From Heyndrickxia shackletonii (lineage in GTDB: Bacteria > Bacillota > Bacilli > Bacillales > Bacillaceae_C): a DNA stretch of 64,000 nucleotides. Both the position numbers and the translations under genes were made by a program. The stretch spans positions 1,425,678 to 1,489,677 of the forward strand of contig NZ_LJJC01000004.1 of assembly GCF_001420715.1 (NCBI RefSeq). Reading direction: 5' to 3'. The first letter of the stretch is position 1; every line of letters starts with the position of its first letter. Of this stretch, positions 7,333 through 16,403 are shown one piece after another. The notes beneath the pieces were generated by a model. It made no database searches, was not told the origin of the DNA, and saw only the letters and a list, made by a program, of their open reading frames with translations.

Positions 7333-8141
7333 TGAAAGTTCATGATGCCCAGTACCATGTTGAGGTTTTAGGAGAAGGCGATCCGGTAATATTATTGCAC
7401 GGGTTTACTGGTGATACTTCTACATGGAACTTCTTGGCTGAGTATCTTAAAAAACAATTTAAGGTTGTTCTTGTGGATATCTTAGGTCATGGATTGACTG
7501 ACAGCCCTAAAAATCCAGCTCGTTATGATATTGAACTAGTTGCTGATGATATAAAAGAAATCATTGATAGATTAGCTTTCAAAGATGTTAGTATCATTGG
7601 TTATTCGATGGGCGGCAGATTAGCAATAACCTTTGCCCAAAAATATCCTGAGAGAACGAAACATCTTATATTAGAAAGTGCATCTCCAGGGTTAGCAAGT
7701 GAAAATGATAGAATAGCAAGAAGAAAGCAAGACAAAATATTAGCAGATAAAATAACGGCAGAGGGGATCGAGTCTTTTGTAGATTATTGGACAAATATTG
7801 CTTTGTTCCAAACACAGAAATCTCTTGATCCCTCCATCCAAAACAGTATTAGGATGCAAAGGCTATCCAATAATCCTACTGGGCTGGCAAATAGCCTTTT
7901 AGGAATGGGAACAGGAAGCCAGCCGTCTTGGTGGGATTCTCTTACAAACTTAACAATGCCCATTCTTTTAATAACAGGTGCACTTGATCAGAAGTTTTGT
8001 AATATTGCAGTCGAGATGAAAAACAGACTCCAACACGCAGAATGGATAACTATTCCGAATGCCGGACATGCAATTCATGTGGAAAGTCCAAAAAAGTTTG
8101 GTACAATAGTAATGGAGTTTTTGACGAAAACAGATAAATAA
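7326..8141 (+). CDS. menH: SHCHC synthase MenH (alpha/beta hydrolase)
   Basis: Removes pyruvate from the MenD product to give SHCHC. Alpha/beta-hydrolase landmarks: LHGFTGD near residue 24, nucleophile GYSMGG (Ser94), ITGALDQKF with the acid, and NAGHAIHVESP with the catalytic His. It overlaps the end of menD by 7 bases; a second ATG at 7332 also overlaps the menD stop, so the first two residues are uncertain. No strong ribosome-binding site is seen, which fits coupling to menD. YtxM in B. subtilis. Confidence 0.93.
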   Translation: MLMKVHDAQYHVEVLGEGDPVILLHGFTGDTSTWNFLAEYLKKQFKVVLVDILGHGLTDSPKNPARYDIELVADDIKEIIDRLAFKDVSIIGYSMGGRLAITFAQKYPERTKHLILESASPGLASENDRIARRKQDKILADKITAEGIESFVDYWTNIALFQTQKSLDPSIQNSIRMQRLSNNPTGLANSLLGMGTGSQPSWWDSLTNLTMPILLITGALDQKFCNIAVEMKNRLQHAEWITIPNAGHAIHVESPKKFGTIVMEFLTKTDK

Positions 8142-8157
8142 TGCTTTTTTTCGTTAA

Positions 8158-8187
8158 ATTTTGCAGCGCTTTGTTATCCTGCAAAAT
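8158..8187 (+). promoter_or_regulatory. Hairpin between menH and menB
   Basis: ATTTTGCAG (8158) and CTGCAAAAT (8179) form a perfect 9-bp stem with a 12-base loop. There is no T-tract afterwards, so it looks more like an mRNA-processing or stability element than a terminator. It lies in the only sizeable gap of the first half of the men operon. Confidence 0.45.
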
Positions 8188-8265
8188 GATTTGCTTACCG
8201 ACAAAAAAATCGGAAAGGAACATCGACTCCCATCGTTTTAACTTGACAAAAAAGGAGGAATATTA

Positions 8266-9084
8266 ATGGCAGTTGAATGGATTGCTGAACGTAAATATGA
8301 TGAAATTTTATATGAAACGTATAATGGAATTGCGAAAATAACCATAAACCGTCCTCATGTACATAATGCATTTACTCCTAAAACAGTAAATGAAATGATT
8401 GATGCATTTTCTTATGCACGTGATGATAGCAAAATCGGTGTTATTGTATTAGCTGGTGCAGGGGATAAAGCATTTTGCTCCGGCGGTGACCAAAAAGTTC
8501 GCGGACATGGTGGTTATGTTGGAGATGACAATATTCCACGTTTGAACGTTCTTGATTTACAAAGATTAATTCGCTTTACACCAAAACCAGTAATTGCGAT
8601 GGTTGCCGGTTATGCAATCGGTGGTGGACATGTACTACATATTGTCTGTGATTTAACCATTGCAGCTGATAATGCTATTTTTGGTCAAACTGGACCAAAA
8701 GTAGGTTCTTTTGATGCAGGTTATGGTGCTGGTTACCTAGCACGTATAGTTGGCCACAAAAAGGCACGTGAAATTTGGTACCTATGCCGTCAATACAATG
8801 CACAAGAGGCATTGGATATGGGTCTGGTCAATACAGTTGTTCCATTAGAGCAATTAGAAGAAGAAACAATCAAATGGTGTAATGAAATTCTTGAGAAAAG
8901 CCCTACTGCACTTCGCTTCTTAAAAGCATCGTTCAATGCAGATACAGATGGGCTAGCTGGTTTACAGCAAATGGGTGGAGATGCGACGCTTCTATATTAC
9001 ACAACAGATGAAGCAAAAGAAGGTCGTGATGCGTTTAAAGAAAAACGCAAACCAGACTTCGGACAATTCCCTCGTTTTCCATGA
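8266..9084 (+). CDS. menB: 1,4-dihydroxy-2-naphthoyl-CoA synthase MenB
   Basis: Crotonase-fold enzyme that cyclises o-succinylbenzoyl-CoA to DHNA-CoA. The 272-residue length and motifs are standard: [11 protein letters not shown], the oxyanion-hole region [12 protein letters not shown] and the MenB-typical [18 protein letters not shown] with the catalytic Asp. A strong AAAGGAGG precedes the ATG. It has its own ribosome-binding site and is followed by a terminator-like hairpin, so its expression may be partly separate from menE-menC. Confidence 0.97.
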   Translation: MAVEWIAERKYDEILYETYNGIAKITINRPHVHNAFTPKTVNEMIDAFSYARDDSKIGVIVLAGAGDKAFCSGGDQKVRGHGGYVGDDNIPRLNVLDLQRLIRFTPKPVIAMVAGYAIGGGHVLHIVCDLTIAADNAIFGQTGPKVGSFDAGYGAGYLARIVGHKKAREIWYLCRQYNAQEALDMGLVNTVVPLEQLEEETIKWCNEILEKSPTALRFLKASFNADTDGLAGLQQMGGDATLLYYTTDEAKEGRDAFKEKRKPDFGQFPRFP

Positions 9085-9090
9085 TGAAAT

Positions 9091-9124
9091 AAAAAGCTTG
9101 GTGGAATACCATCAAGCTTTTTTC
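9091..9124 (+). terminator. Terminator-like hairpin after menB
   Basis: AAAAAGCTTGGTGG and CCATCAAGCTTTTTT form a stem with one G-T pair and a 4-base loop, ending in a T-run. Since menE and menC follow on the same strand, it may be a partial terminator inside the men operon. Confidence 0.8.
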
Positions 9125-9180
9125 TTAGCTGTTTAGGAAAATTATAGAGTTTAAACCAGTAGAAAGCTTTTTTGAAAAAT

Positions 9181-9222
9181 GGTCTACGTCTAGCTTCAGC
9201 GTCAATCGGCTTACGGATTTGT
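9181..9222 (+). repeat. Fragment of dispersed repeat family 2
   Basis: GTCTACGTCTAGCTTCAGCG followed by AATCGGCTTACGGATTT matches the opening part of the repeats at 37250 and 55967 and the inverted fragment at 41167. It lies in the menB-menE gap. Bacillaceae genomes commonly carry GTCTAGCT(C/T)CAGCGCC elements of this kind. Confidence 0.6.
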
Positions 9223-9257
9223 TCCTAAAATTTATGTAAAAAATGAAGGTGATCTCT

Positions 9258-10742
9258 TTGGAAACAATCATTCCAAATTTTTTAAAGCAGCGTGCGTTTT
9301 TAACACCTAATCGGAATGCACTTGTTTTTGAAAATAAAACGTGGAGCTTTGCTCAGCTTTTTGAGAAGGCGAAAGATTATGCCCAAACAATATCCTCTTT
9401 AGGTATAAAACAAGAAGATACAGTTGCCCTATTAATGAAAAATCGTCCCTCTACTGTGTTTATAATCCATGCATTACAACAATTGCGTGTAAAAGCTGTA
9501 TTTTTAAATCACCGCTTAACCCCATCCGAAATGACATTCCAGCTGAAGGACAGTCAAGCAAAACTATTAATTAGTGATGACGATTTTAAACATATATTGA
9601 ACGAAATACATCCGCTATATGATTCACTTCCGCTTCTCACCTTTAAAGAGCTAGAGAGTTTGCCGAAGAAAGATATCGAGGTTGTGAAGGAATATATGCT
9701 AAGCGATATTTGTTCCATTATGTATACCTCCGGAACGACAGGAAATCCAAAAGGGGTTTTACAAACATTTGGAAACCATTGGTGGAGTGCTGTTGGATCC
9801 GCTCTTAATCTTGGAATTAGAGATGATGATGCATGGCTTTGTACGGTTCCTATATTTCACATTAGCGGATTATCTATTTTGATGAGAAGTGTAATCTATG
9901 GGATTCCTGTATATTTAATGGAGCAATTTAACGAAACAAAAGTGAATACATTACTGCAGACAGGGGACATAACCATTATGTCTGTAGTAGGAGCCATGCT
10001 GCAAAGAATGGTTTCTTCACTAAATGAACAAGGATATCATTCCAAATTCCGATGCATGCTACTTGGTGGAGGACCTGCTCCACGTCCATTGCTGGAAGCA
10101 TGTGCGGAGAAAGGAATTCCAGTCTTTCAGTCCTATGGAATGACAGAAACCTCTTCACAAATTGTTACATTAGCACCGGAAGATAGTTTGAAAAAACTTG
10201 GTTCAGCAGGGAAACCGTTATTTCCATCTGAGTTAAAAATTATGTCAGAAGGAAAAGTGAACAAACCATTTGAGCCAGGGGAAATTGTCGTAAAGGGACC
10301 AAATGTTACAATTGGCTATCTGAATCGGCCGGAAGCTAATCAAAATAGCTTCTGTGAGGGCTGGCTTAAAACAGGAGATATCGGATATGTGGACGAAGAA
10401 GGTTATCTCTTTGTCATGGATAGGCGCTCAGACCTTATTATTTCAGGCGGTGAAAATATATATCCAGCCGAAATTGAAGAGGTGTTATTAGCTCATCCTA
10501 ATGTCGAAGAAGCGGGGGTAACTGGAATAAAAGATGAGGTATGGGGTCAAGTTCCAATTGGATTTGTAGTATTAAATCATTCCGTATCAGAGGAAGAATT
10601 AATCTCATTTTGTAGGAAAAAATTAGCAAAATATAAAATACCGAAAAAGTTATATAAGGTTGAATCTTTGCCAAGAAATGCTTCCAATAAGCTTTTGCGC
10701 AGAAGGTTAATCGAAATAATTCCAAAGGATATGGAAATATGA
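9258..10742 (+). CDS. menE: o-succinylbenzoate-CoA ligase MenE
   Basis: ATP-dependent ligase that activates o-succinylbenzoate with CoA before MenB acts. ANL-superfamily motifs: IMYTSGTTGNPKG (P-loop-like A3), QSYGMTETSS (A5), WLKTGDIGYVDEEGY and the C-terminal lysine region KYKIPK. I chose TTG 9258 because AAGGTGAT lies 7 bases before it; the in-frame ATG at 9243 lacks a site and would add five residues. The last bases overlap the menC start (ATGA), so the two are translationally coupled. Confidence 0.94.
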   Translation: METIIPNFLKQRAFLTPNRNALVFENKTWSFAQLFEKAKDYAQTISSLGIKQEDTVALLMKNRPSTVFIIHALQQLRVKAVFLNHRLTPSEMTFQLKDSQAKLLISDDDFKHILNEIHPLYDSLPLLTFKELESLPKKDIEVVKEYMLSDICSIMYTSGTTGNPKGVLQTFGNHWWSAVGSALNLGIRDDDAWLCTVPIFHISGLSILMRSVIYGIPVYLMEQFNETKVNTLLQTGDITIMSVVGAMLQRMVSSLNEQGYHSKFRCMLLGGGPAPRPLLEACAEKGIPVFQSYGMTETSSQIVTLAPEDSLKKLGSAGKPLFPSELKIMSEGKVNKPFEPGEIVVKGPNVTIGYLNRPEANQNSFCEGWLKTGDIGYVDEEGYLFVMDRRSDLIISGGENIYPAEIEEVLLAHPNVEEAGVTGIKDEVWGQVPIGFVVLNHSVSEEELISFCRKKLAKYKIPKKLYKVESLPRNASNKLLRRRLIEIIPKDMEI

Positions 10743-11842
10743 AGATAACGGAAGCTTGGATATATGTTATTAAAATGCCATTAAAATCTCCTTTTTCCAC
10801 TTCTCTAAGCAAAGTGACGGAAAGAGAAGGAATAATCATCAAGGTAAGAGATGAGGAAGGAACGATTGGATTAGGGGAGGCAGTTGCTTTTTCAACGCCA
10901 TGGTACACAGAGGAAACCGTTAAGACAGTTTTCCACATGTTAAAGGATATTTTACTTCCTTTAATTCTGCATCAGCCTATTAATGATCCAAGTGAAGTGT
11001 CCAAACGCTTTGATATGATTCGTGGTAATCAAATGGCTAAAGCAGGTATAGAAACAGCTATATGGGACTTATATGCTAAACAACAAAAGAAGCCTTTATG
11101 GGACCTTATCGGCGGAGTAAGGGAACATGTGCCTGCAGGTGTTGTAGTTGGCTCACAAGATCCTATAGAGGCTATTGAAAACATATCTATGTATCTGCAG
11201 GAGGGCTACAAAAGAGTAAAAGTAAAAATTAAACCGGAGAATGACTATTATCTCTTAAAAGAAATACGAAAGCATTATCCTGAACTCGATTTAATGGCTG
11301 ACGCTAACTCTGCCTATTCCTTAAAAGATGTCGAGATCCTTAAGTCTTTGGATGAATTTAATTTGCTGATGATTGAACAGCCACTTGGTATAGATGATAT
11401 TGTGGAACATTCCATTCTTCAAAAAGAGATAAAGACGCCTATTTGTTTAGATGAGAGTATTGTTTCTCTCCAGGATGCGAAAAGCGCCATTTACTTAAAA
11501 AGCTGCGGTGTCATCAATATAAAAATCGGTCGAGTTGGCGGCTTATGGAACGCTATTCAAATGCATGATTTATGTGTAGAAAACAATATTAAAGTATGGT
11601 GCGGGGGAATGATTGAGTTCGGTATTTCAAAGGCACATAATATTGCCTTGGCAACCAAAAGCGGTTTTACTATACCTGGTGATATTTCTTCGTCTAGCAG
11701 GTATTGGGAAGAAGATATTATTACGCCGGAAATTAAAGTGCATAATGGTGGAATAAAAGCTCCTTCCGATTATGGTATCGGATACGAATTAAATCAAAGA
11801 CGTTTAAAGGAAGTTACAATATTTGAGGAAAAATATGATTAA
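10739..11842 (+). CDS. menC: o-succinylbenzoate synthase MenC
   Basis: Enolase-superfamily enzyme that dehydrates SHCHC to o-succinylbenzoate. The catalytic KxK (RVKVKIKP near residue 163) and metal ligands DANSAY (Asp near 190), IEQPL (Glu near 215) and LDESI (Asp near 240) are all visible, with the second catalytic Lys in NIKIGRVGG. 367 residues is normal for Bacillus MenC. The start overlaps the stop of menE by 4 bases. It is the last gene of the operon and is followed by a strong terminator. Confidence 0.94.
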   Translation: MKITEAWIYVIKMPLKSPFSTSLSKVTEREGIIIKVRDEEGTIGLGEAVAFSTPWYTEETVKTVFHMLKDILLPLILHQPINDPSEVSKRFDMIRGNQMAKAGIETAIWDLYAKQQKKPLWDLIGGVREHVPAGVVVGSQDPIEAIENISMYLQEGYKRVKVKIKPENDYYLLKEIRKHYPELDLMADANSAYSLKDVEILKSLDEFNLLMIEQPLGIDDIVEHSILQKEIKTPICLDESIVSLQDAKSAIYLKSCGVINIKIGRVGGLWNAIQMHDLCVENNIKVWCGGMIEFGISKAHNIALATKSGFTIPGDISSSSRYWEEDIITPEIKVHNGGIKAPSDYGIGYELNQRRLKEVTIFEEKYD

Positions 11843-11876
11843 AAAAGAAATCGGCTAATTTGCCGATTTCTTTTTG
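11842..11876 (+). terminator. Terminator of the men operon
   Basis: AAAAAGAAATCGGC/GCCGATTTCTTTTT stem with a short loop and T-run, beginning at the menC stop codon. Confidence 0.92.
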
Positions 11877-11889
11877 TCTTATCTCTATT

Positions 11890-12051
11890 TTACCAATTAC
11901 CCTCAGGCTTAAAAGTTTTACAATCTGTTTCTGCTTGATTTTTAGCTTCATGCCCTTTATGGCTTACAACGTATATTTGATCAGCAGAGCATTTATTTCC
12001 GTCTTTCCAATAATGACAGTTGTTTACTTCGCATAAAACATCCTTTGCCAT
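11890..12051 (-). CDS. Small Cys-rich DUF1540 protein
   Basis: A 53-residue frame, MAKDVLCEVNNCHYWKDGNK at the start and TDCKTFKPEGNW at the end. Four cysteines in the pattern C-x4-C-x8-C ... C are the mark of DUF1540 proteins, which often occur in spore formers and may bind metal. Function is unknown. The start is the second of two ATGs, because GAGGTGG lies 7 bases before it and only one base before the first. It is convergent with menC across the men terminator. Confidence 0.85.
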   Translation of the reverse strand: MAKDVLCEVNNCHYWKDGNKCSADQIYVVSHKGHEAKNQAETDCKTFKPEGNW

Positions 12052-12057
12052 CTTCAT

Positions 12058-12359
12058 ACCACCTCATTTTATAAAATTGATGATACATCTTTTATTGTTT
12101 GCGGGCACCATGAAAATATAACGGAAATCAAAGGAAGATAAGTTTAAGGCAGTTAAGTGACTGAATATTTTTTTGCATTAGTAAAAAATAATCCTCGTTT
12201 TTCCCTTAAAACAGCAAGATTGTGTAAATAAAGGACCTTTGTTCTGTTTTCTTATTTTACAACCTTTGCCAGTTTAGATTAGACATTATTTAGAAAATAG
12301 AATGATTCCGATTTAAGAAACGAAATTTTAATACTAGATTGCTAGCGGTAAAGCAATGA
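12058..12359. other. AT-rich intergenic stretch with no recognised feature
   Basis: About 300 bases between the DUF1540 gene and yidD, both on the minus strand. It should hold the promoter of the DUF1540 gene. I see no ORF with a ribosome-binding site, no strong hairpin and no clear copy of the dispersed repeats. Confidence 0.5.
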
Positions 12360-12602
12360 TTATTTTTGCTTCTTCCTTGAGGGCCATTCTGTTGGAACCG
12401 GGTCTACTCCGCCTGGATGAAAAGGATGACATTTTAAAATCCGTTTGATGGCTAGATATCCGCCACGTAGAGCGCCGAATCGTTTAATGGATTCAAGTCC
12501 GTAATGGGAACAAGTTGGATAAAAACGACATGTTGGTGGTTTTAAAGGGGAAATGACAAGTTGATAAAAACGAATGATTAAGATAAATAAATATTTTAGC
12601 AT
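12360..12602 (-). CDS. yidD: Membrane protein insertion efficiency factor YidD
   Basis: An 80-residue protein of the YidD/UPF0161 family, thought to assist YidC/Oxa1-dependent membrane insertion. The family signature is complete: an N-terminal amphipathic/hydrophobic helix, [22 protein letters not shown] with three cysteines near residues 24-32, and [18 protein letters not shown] near the C-terminus. AAGGAAG lies about 10 bases before the ATG. YtjA in B. subtilis. Confidence 0.93.
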   Translation of the reverse strand: MLKYLFILIIRFYQLVISPLKPPTCRFYPTCSHYGLESIKRFGALRGGYLAIKRILKCHPFHPGGVDPVPTEWPSRKKQK

Positions 12603-12656
12603 GAATCATTACTTCCTTATTTTTTCTTTAGGTTATTCCATAACAGAAAAAAAGTC

Positions 12657-12691
12657 AAAAGAACCATCCTTAAATATCGGACGGTTCTTTT
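12657..12691 (-). terminator. Terminator of ytzI
   Basis: On the minus strand AAAAGAACCGTCC and GGATGGTTCTTTT form a stem with one mismatch, followed by GACTTTTTTTC. It overlaps the ytzI stop codon. Confidence 0.8.
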
Positions 12692-12831
12692 CCATCTGTT
12701 TTAATATTTGGGTTATTTTCAATCGGATCGATTGTATGCTTATGTGAATATGCTTTTGATGTAGTAATGACAGCAGCTGACATAATCACGATAATAATAA
12801 TAATCGATACTATTGCAGTCAAAATCAGCAT
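12670..12831 (-). CDS. ytzI: YtzI-like small membrane protein
   Basis: A 53-residue frame with one N-terminal transmembrane helix (roughly residues 2-24, very Ile/Val-rich) and a polar tail with YSHKHTIDPIENNP. The KAYSxKHTIDP block is what I recall from YtzI of Bacillus. GAGGGGT sits 6-7 bases before the ATG. Function is unknown. It is a separate unit, with its own terminator over the stop codon. Confidence 0.72.
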   Translation of the reverse strand: MLILTAIVSIIIIIVIMSAAVITTSKAYSHKHTIDPIENNPNIKTDGKEPSDI

Positions 12832-12943
12832 TCCAATACCCCTCTTAATTTAATACATAAATATATTTTAACATGTATTTCTGCAATTTTTGCACTGAAA
12901 TTGACTAGGAAATGAACATCCAGTGAAGGAAGAAAGTACTATT

Positions 12944-13195
12944 TTAATGAAGATACTTTGAATGGTGGCTATAATCAATATTACCCGAATGGCTTGCAAA
13001 TTTTTCCTTTAGTGTTTCTGTTAAATACATGCTTATGAAATAGTGCAATTCATAATCGTTCATTTCTTTGACGATGTTTAAAAGTTCTTGACGACTGTTG
13101 TTTTCTACAACCGCTAAAGCGATAATGTCTAAATCCTCTTCATCACCCGTTAATCTATCGCGATATATTTGAAAGAGTTCGTCCACTAATCTCAA
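12944..13195 (-). CDS. DUF6154-like cytosolic protein
   Basis: An 83-residue acidic, soluble protein starting MRLVDELFQIYRDRLTGDEE and containing VKEMNDYELHYFISMYLTE. It resembles, from memory, a conserved Bacillaceae family annotated DUF6154. No signal peptide, membrane segment or catalytic motif is seen. It is a single-gene unit divergent from the gene at 13329. Function is unknown. Confidence 0.7.
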   Translation of the reverse strand: MRLVDELFQIYRDRLTGDEEDLDIIALAVVENNSRQELLNIVKEMNDYELHYFISMYLTETLKEKFASHSGNIDYSHHSKYLH

Positions 13196-13328
13196 TTAGA
13201 ACACTCCTTTTTTCAGTTTACGTTCAGAAAGGCTTTTTCCTTGAATAGGAATATTTTGAGTAGTTTTGTGGGAAACGATACATAAAGATTTCTAAACGTA
13301 TCTGAAAATAATTAGAGGTGAAACAAAC

Positions 13329-13658
13329 ATGGAAGAAGTTAAGCACACATATTATGTCGATCTGGGAAGCGGGGAAATTTCTAGAAGCAAAGATGCATCA
13401 GTATGGAATTATAAAATAGAGGCAACAGATGAAGAAATCACACGTCTGAGACAAATTTTTGATTCAAATTATGATGCGGATGTATTAGGATTTTGGCGGG
13501 CTCATGTTCCTGTTGTAGAATATCATCATGATCGTCCTAATGATATTTCGGATGAAAATTTACTGCGTGCTTATCAAATGTTGTATGATTTAGGGGATGA
13601 AGAGGCAAAAAAACATATTGACAGTATTGGAATTTTAAAGGATTTTACTTCAAAGTAG
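13329..13658 (+). CDS. Conserved hypothetical protein (109 residues)
   Basis: Soluble acidic protein beginning MEEVKHTYYVDLGSGEISRS, with a hydrophobic-charged middle (FDSNYDADVLGFWRAHVP) and a helical C-terminal part. Homologues are common in Bacillaceae and some carry a generic 'hydrolase' label, but I see no catalytic motif that supports it. AGAGGTG lies about 8 bases before the ATG. It converges with the ABC operon on a shared hairpin. Confidence 0.75.
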   Translation: MEEVKHTYYVDLGSGEISRSKDASVWNYKIEATDEEITRLRQIFDSNYDADVLGFWRAHVPVVEYHHDRPNDISDENLLRAYQMLYDLGDEEAKKHIDSIGILKDFTSK

Positions 13659-13669
13659 AGAATAAATAG

Positions 13670-13698
13670 TGGGGTGCTATCTTAAATAGCCCCCTTTA
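13670..13698. terminator. Hairpin between convergent genes (13329 gene and ytlD)
   Basis: GGGGTGCTAT and ATAGCCCCC pair with a one-base bulge and a 5-base loop; the flank is CTTTAATTATTT. It probably serves both directions. Confidence 0.6.
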
Positions 13699-14508
13699 AT
13701 TATTTGAGTCTTTAATAAGCTTTTTTTCTAATAAATCTACCAATTGATACATAATGGTTGCTATTATCGCTACAATAATGAGTGATAACATGACAAGGGT
13801 AAAATTAAAAACCTGGAATCCATATATAATTAAATATCCTAATCCTTTTGATGCGACTAAGTACTCTCCAACAATAACTCCGACCCAAGATAAACCGACA
13901 TTTACCTTTAAAGTGGAAATAATTGTTGGAAACGATGCAGGCAAAATGGCTTCCTTGAACATTTGGGACCTTGTTGCTCCAAATGTTTGCAGCACCTTCA
14001 AATAGTTAGAATCCACGTCTCGAAAGGCTGTATAGATGACGATGGTGGTTATAATGACGGATATTATAATTCCCATCGCGATACTAGATGATACTCCAGG
14101 TCCAAAGATAACAATTAAGATTGGTCCTAGGGCAACCTTTGGCATTGCATTAAAGATAACTAGGTAGGGGTCCAATATTTTCGATAGCTTTGGAGATGCC
14201 CAAAGAATGGCTGCCAAAAGTGCTCCAAGAAAAGTACCAAGGACAAATCCCATAATGGTTTCAAATACTGTTACGCCAATATGGCTAAAAATAGTGCCAT
14301 CTTGGATCTTATGAACTAATAATACCCATATTTTTGATGGAGAACTAAATATAAGGGGATTTACCCAATGAAGCCTGCTAGCTGTTTCCCAAAGAGAAAA
14401 AAATACGATTAAAATAATCAACTGATAAAATCGAACCCATCTTTTTTCGATTTTAAGCTTATTTAAATATTGGTGATAAAGGAAATTTGGTTTATTCGTG
14501 GTTTTCAA
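13696..14508 (-). CDS. ytlD: ABC transporter permease (SsuC/TauC family)
   Basis: Inner-membrane permease of the nitrate/sulfonate/taurine family, 270 residues with about six membrane helices. The cytoplasmic EAA-type loop is visible in [21 protein letters not shown]. It overlaps the ATPase gene by 17 bases and follows it on the same strand. With the lipoprotein and ATPase genes it forms a full importer, matching YtlA-YtlC-YtlD of B. subtilis. The substrate is not shown by sequence; sulfonates, or thiamine or riboflavin precursors, are possible for this family. Confidence 0.88.
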   Translation of the reverse strand: MKTTNKPNFLYHQYLNKLKIEKRWVRFYQLIILIVFFSLWETASRLHWVNPLIFSSPSKIWVLLVHKIQDGTIFSHIGVTVFETIMGFVLGTFLGALLAAILWASPKLSKILDPYLVIFNAMPKVALGPILIVIFGPGVSSSIAMGIIISVIITTIVIYTAFRDVDSNYLKVLQTFGATRSQMFKEAILPASFPTIISTLKVNVGLSWVGVIVGEYLVASKGLGYLIIYGFQVFNFTLVMLSLIIVAIIATIMYQLVDLLEKKLIKDSNN

Positions 14509-15265
14509 GGGACTCCAACTCCTTCCAAATTTCCTGAAATAACACAGAATATGCTTCTTTACTTCTTACATCAAAAGGCCTAATAGCTCTTAATTCTTCA
14601 GGGACAAGAAAGGTTTTATATAAACGCCCAGGTTTAGCAGCAAATAATAAAATGCGATCACTCATAGAAATGGCTTCTCCTATATCATGTGTGACTAATA
14701 CGGCAGTTTTTTTGTATGATTTTAATGTTTCAAATACGAGATCCTCTAATTTTAGTTTTGTTTGATAATCAAGTGCTGAAAATGGTTCATCTAAAAATAA
14801 AATTTTTGGATTGATGGCCAATGTTCTTACTAAAGCAGCTCTTTGCCTCATTCCGCCGGAAAGCTGCCTCGGATATTGTTTTTCAACACCTGCTAAACCT
14901 ATTTCTTTTAGTAAATTTAATGCTGTTTTCCGTGATTTAGCTGTTAATTGTTTATTAAGTTTCAGTCCAAGTAAAACATTTTCCTCGATGGTTTTCCATG
15001 GAAATAAATAATCTTGTTGCAGCATGTAGCCGATGGAGGATGTTAACGAACTAGGTACTGCTCCATCGATTAAAACACTTCCTTCTGTTGGTTGAATCAA
15101 ACCTGAAAGAATGGATAGCATCGTTGTTTTTCCACAACCACTAGGACCAAGCAAAGAAATAAATTCTCCTTCTTGAATCTCAAAGTTTATGTCTTTTAAA
15201 GCATTTGTAGCTGATTTTGGTGTAAAGTAGCTATGGTGGACATTATCTACAGATAGGAAGCTCAT
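14492..15265 (-). CDS. ytlC: ABC transporter ATP-binding protein (SsuB family)
   Basis: Cytoplasmic ATPase of the importer. All motifs are present: Walker [10 protein letters not shown] near residue 41, Q-loop [10 protein letters not shown], signature LSGGMRQR near 140, Walker [13 protein letters not shown] and the switch His in LVTHDIGEA. 257 residues. It sits between the lipoprotein gene (16 bases away) and the permease gene (17-base overlap), so the three are one operon. Confidence 0.93.
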   Translation of the reverse strand: MSFLSVDNVHHSYFTPKSATNALKDINFEIQEGEFISLLGPSGCGKTTMLSILSGLIQPTEGSVLIDGAVPSSLTSSIGYMLQQDYLFPWKTIEENVLLGLKLNKQLTAKSRKTALNLLKEIGLAGVEKQYPRQLSGGMRQRAALVRTLAINPKILFLDEPFSALDYQTKLKLEDLVFETLKSYKKTAVLVTHDIGEAISMSDRILLFAAKPGRLYKTFLVPEELRAIRPFDVRSKEAYSVLFQEIWKELESLENHE

Positions 15266-15281
15266 ATAATATTTAACCTCC

Positions 15282-16283
15282 TTATTTATTAATAACGTTT
15301 TTTGTAATGGACGTATTTACAAGCGTTTTATAATCAACTCGCTTTGGTAATTCTCCTGCTTCACTCATAATATTTTGAAGGTTATTCCAACCATCCTCAT
15401 TTAGGACTAAATCAGTTCCAAATGAACCTTGATTACGGTAGCGCTCAATGGAAGAAGCTAAAATATCAATATCCGTATCTTCGAAGAATGGTTGGACTAC
15501 TTTCGCTACTTGCTTGGAATCATGATCCTTCACCCATTTTTCCGCTTTATATAAAGCGCGGACAAATTTTTCTATTGTATCCTTATGTTCTTTAATATAG
15601 CTTTGCTTTGCCATATAATCGGTATATGGGACATTACCGGATTCTTTCCCGAAAGAAGCGACGATATATCCTTTTCCCTCTTTTTCAAAAACAGATGCGG
15701 TCGGTTCAAATAATTGGACAAAATCACCTGTTCCAGAGGCAAAGGCATTAGCAATATTGGCATAATCAATATTTTGAATAAGCTTTAAATCCTTATGTGG
15801 GTCAATGCCATGTTTTTTTAGAACAAATTCTCCAACCATTTGCGGCATCCCGCCTTTTCTTTGACCAAGAAAAGTGGAGCCTTTTAATTGGTCCCAGGAA
15901 AAGTTATCAATTTTTTTTCGAGAGACAAGGAAGGTTCCGTCCGTTCTAGTCAGTTGGGCGAAATTAATAACTGGATCATCACTGCCTTGAGCATGGACGT
16001 AAATGGAGGTTTCAGAACCTACAAGGGCAATATCGGCTCCATCAGACAATAACGTTGTCATCGTTTTGTCGCCGCCAGCAGTTGTTTTTAAGTCGATTTT
16101 TAAGCCTTCGTCCTTAAAGAATCCTTTCTGGATTGCTACATACTGAGGTGTATAGAAAACGGAACGGGTAACCTCTGCAACGCGAACTGTTTTCAAGCCT
16201 TCCTTTTTTGAGCATGCTCCTAAAGAAAACAGCAGAATGAATGGTACCAAAAGTGAAAAGCTAACTCTAAGCCATCTTTTCAT
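15282..16283 (-). CDS. ytlA: ABC transporter substrate-binding lipoprotein (SsuA/NMT1 family)
   Basis: Extracellular solute-binding lipoprotein. The signal peptide ends in the lipobox LGAC with Cys24 as the lipidation site. The body has the family features RVAEVTRSVFYTPQYVAIQK and FFKDEGLKIDL, with AGGDKTMTTLLSDGADIALV in the ligand domain. AAGGAGG precedes the ATG. First gene of the operon and divergent from ytmA; no riboswitch is seen in the 120-bp gap, so RNA control by thiamine or SAM is not supported. Confidence 0.9.
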   Translation of the reverse strand: MKRWLRVSFSLLVPFILLFSLGACSKKEGLKTVRVAEVTRSVFYTPQYVAIQKGFFKDEGLKIDLKTTAGGDKTMTTLLSDGADIALVGSETSIYVHAQGSDDPVINFAQLTRTDGTFLVSRKKIDNFSWDQLKGSTFLGQRKGGMPQMVGEFVLKKHGIDPHKDLKLIQNIDYANIANAFASGTGDFVQLFEPTASVFEKEGKGYIVASFGKESGNVPYTDYMAKQSYIKEHKDTIEKFVRALYKAEKWVKDHDSKQVAKVVQPFFEDTDIDILASSIERYRNQGSFGTDLVLNEDGWNNLQNIMSEAGELPKRVDYKTLVNTSITKNVINK

Positions 16284-16298
16284 ATTTAAACCTCCTTA

Positions 16299-16364
16299 TA
16301 GGCATTCGTTTATTTCTGATTTGTTACCTATCGTATGATTGTAAAAAAAATGTGTGAATGCCTA
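16299..16364. promoter_or_regulatory. Inverted repeat in the ytlA-ytmA divergent region
   Basis: TAGGCATTC (16299) and GAATGCCTA (16356) are perfect 9-bp inverted repeats 48 bases apart, covering the shared promoter region. This could be a two-site operator or a cruciform; the regulator is unknown. Confidence 0.3.
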
Positions 16365-16403
16365 GAAGACATGGATATAAAGAAGCTGGAAGGAGGTATT
16401 TAC

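Noticed and set aside
10498-10938. 146-codon minus-strand frame over menE/menC
   Set aside because: Antisense to two well-supported overlapping genes, with no ribosome-binding site or family resemblance.
13754-14005. 83-codon plus-strand frame within ytlD
   Set aside because: Antisense of a conserved permease gene.
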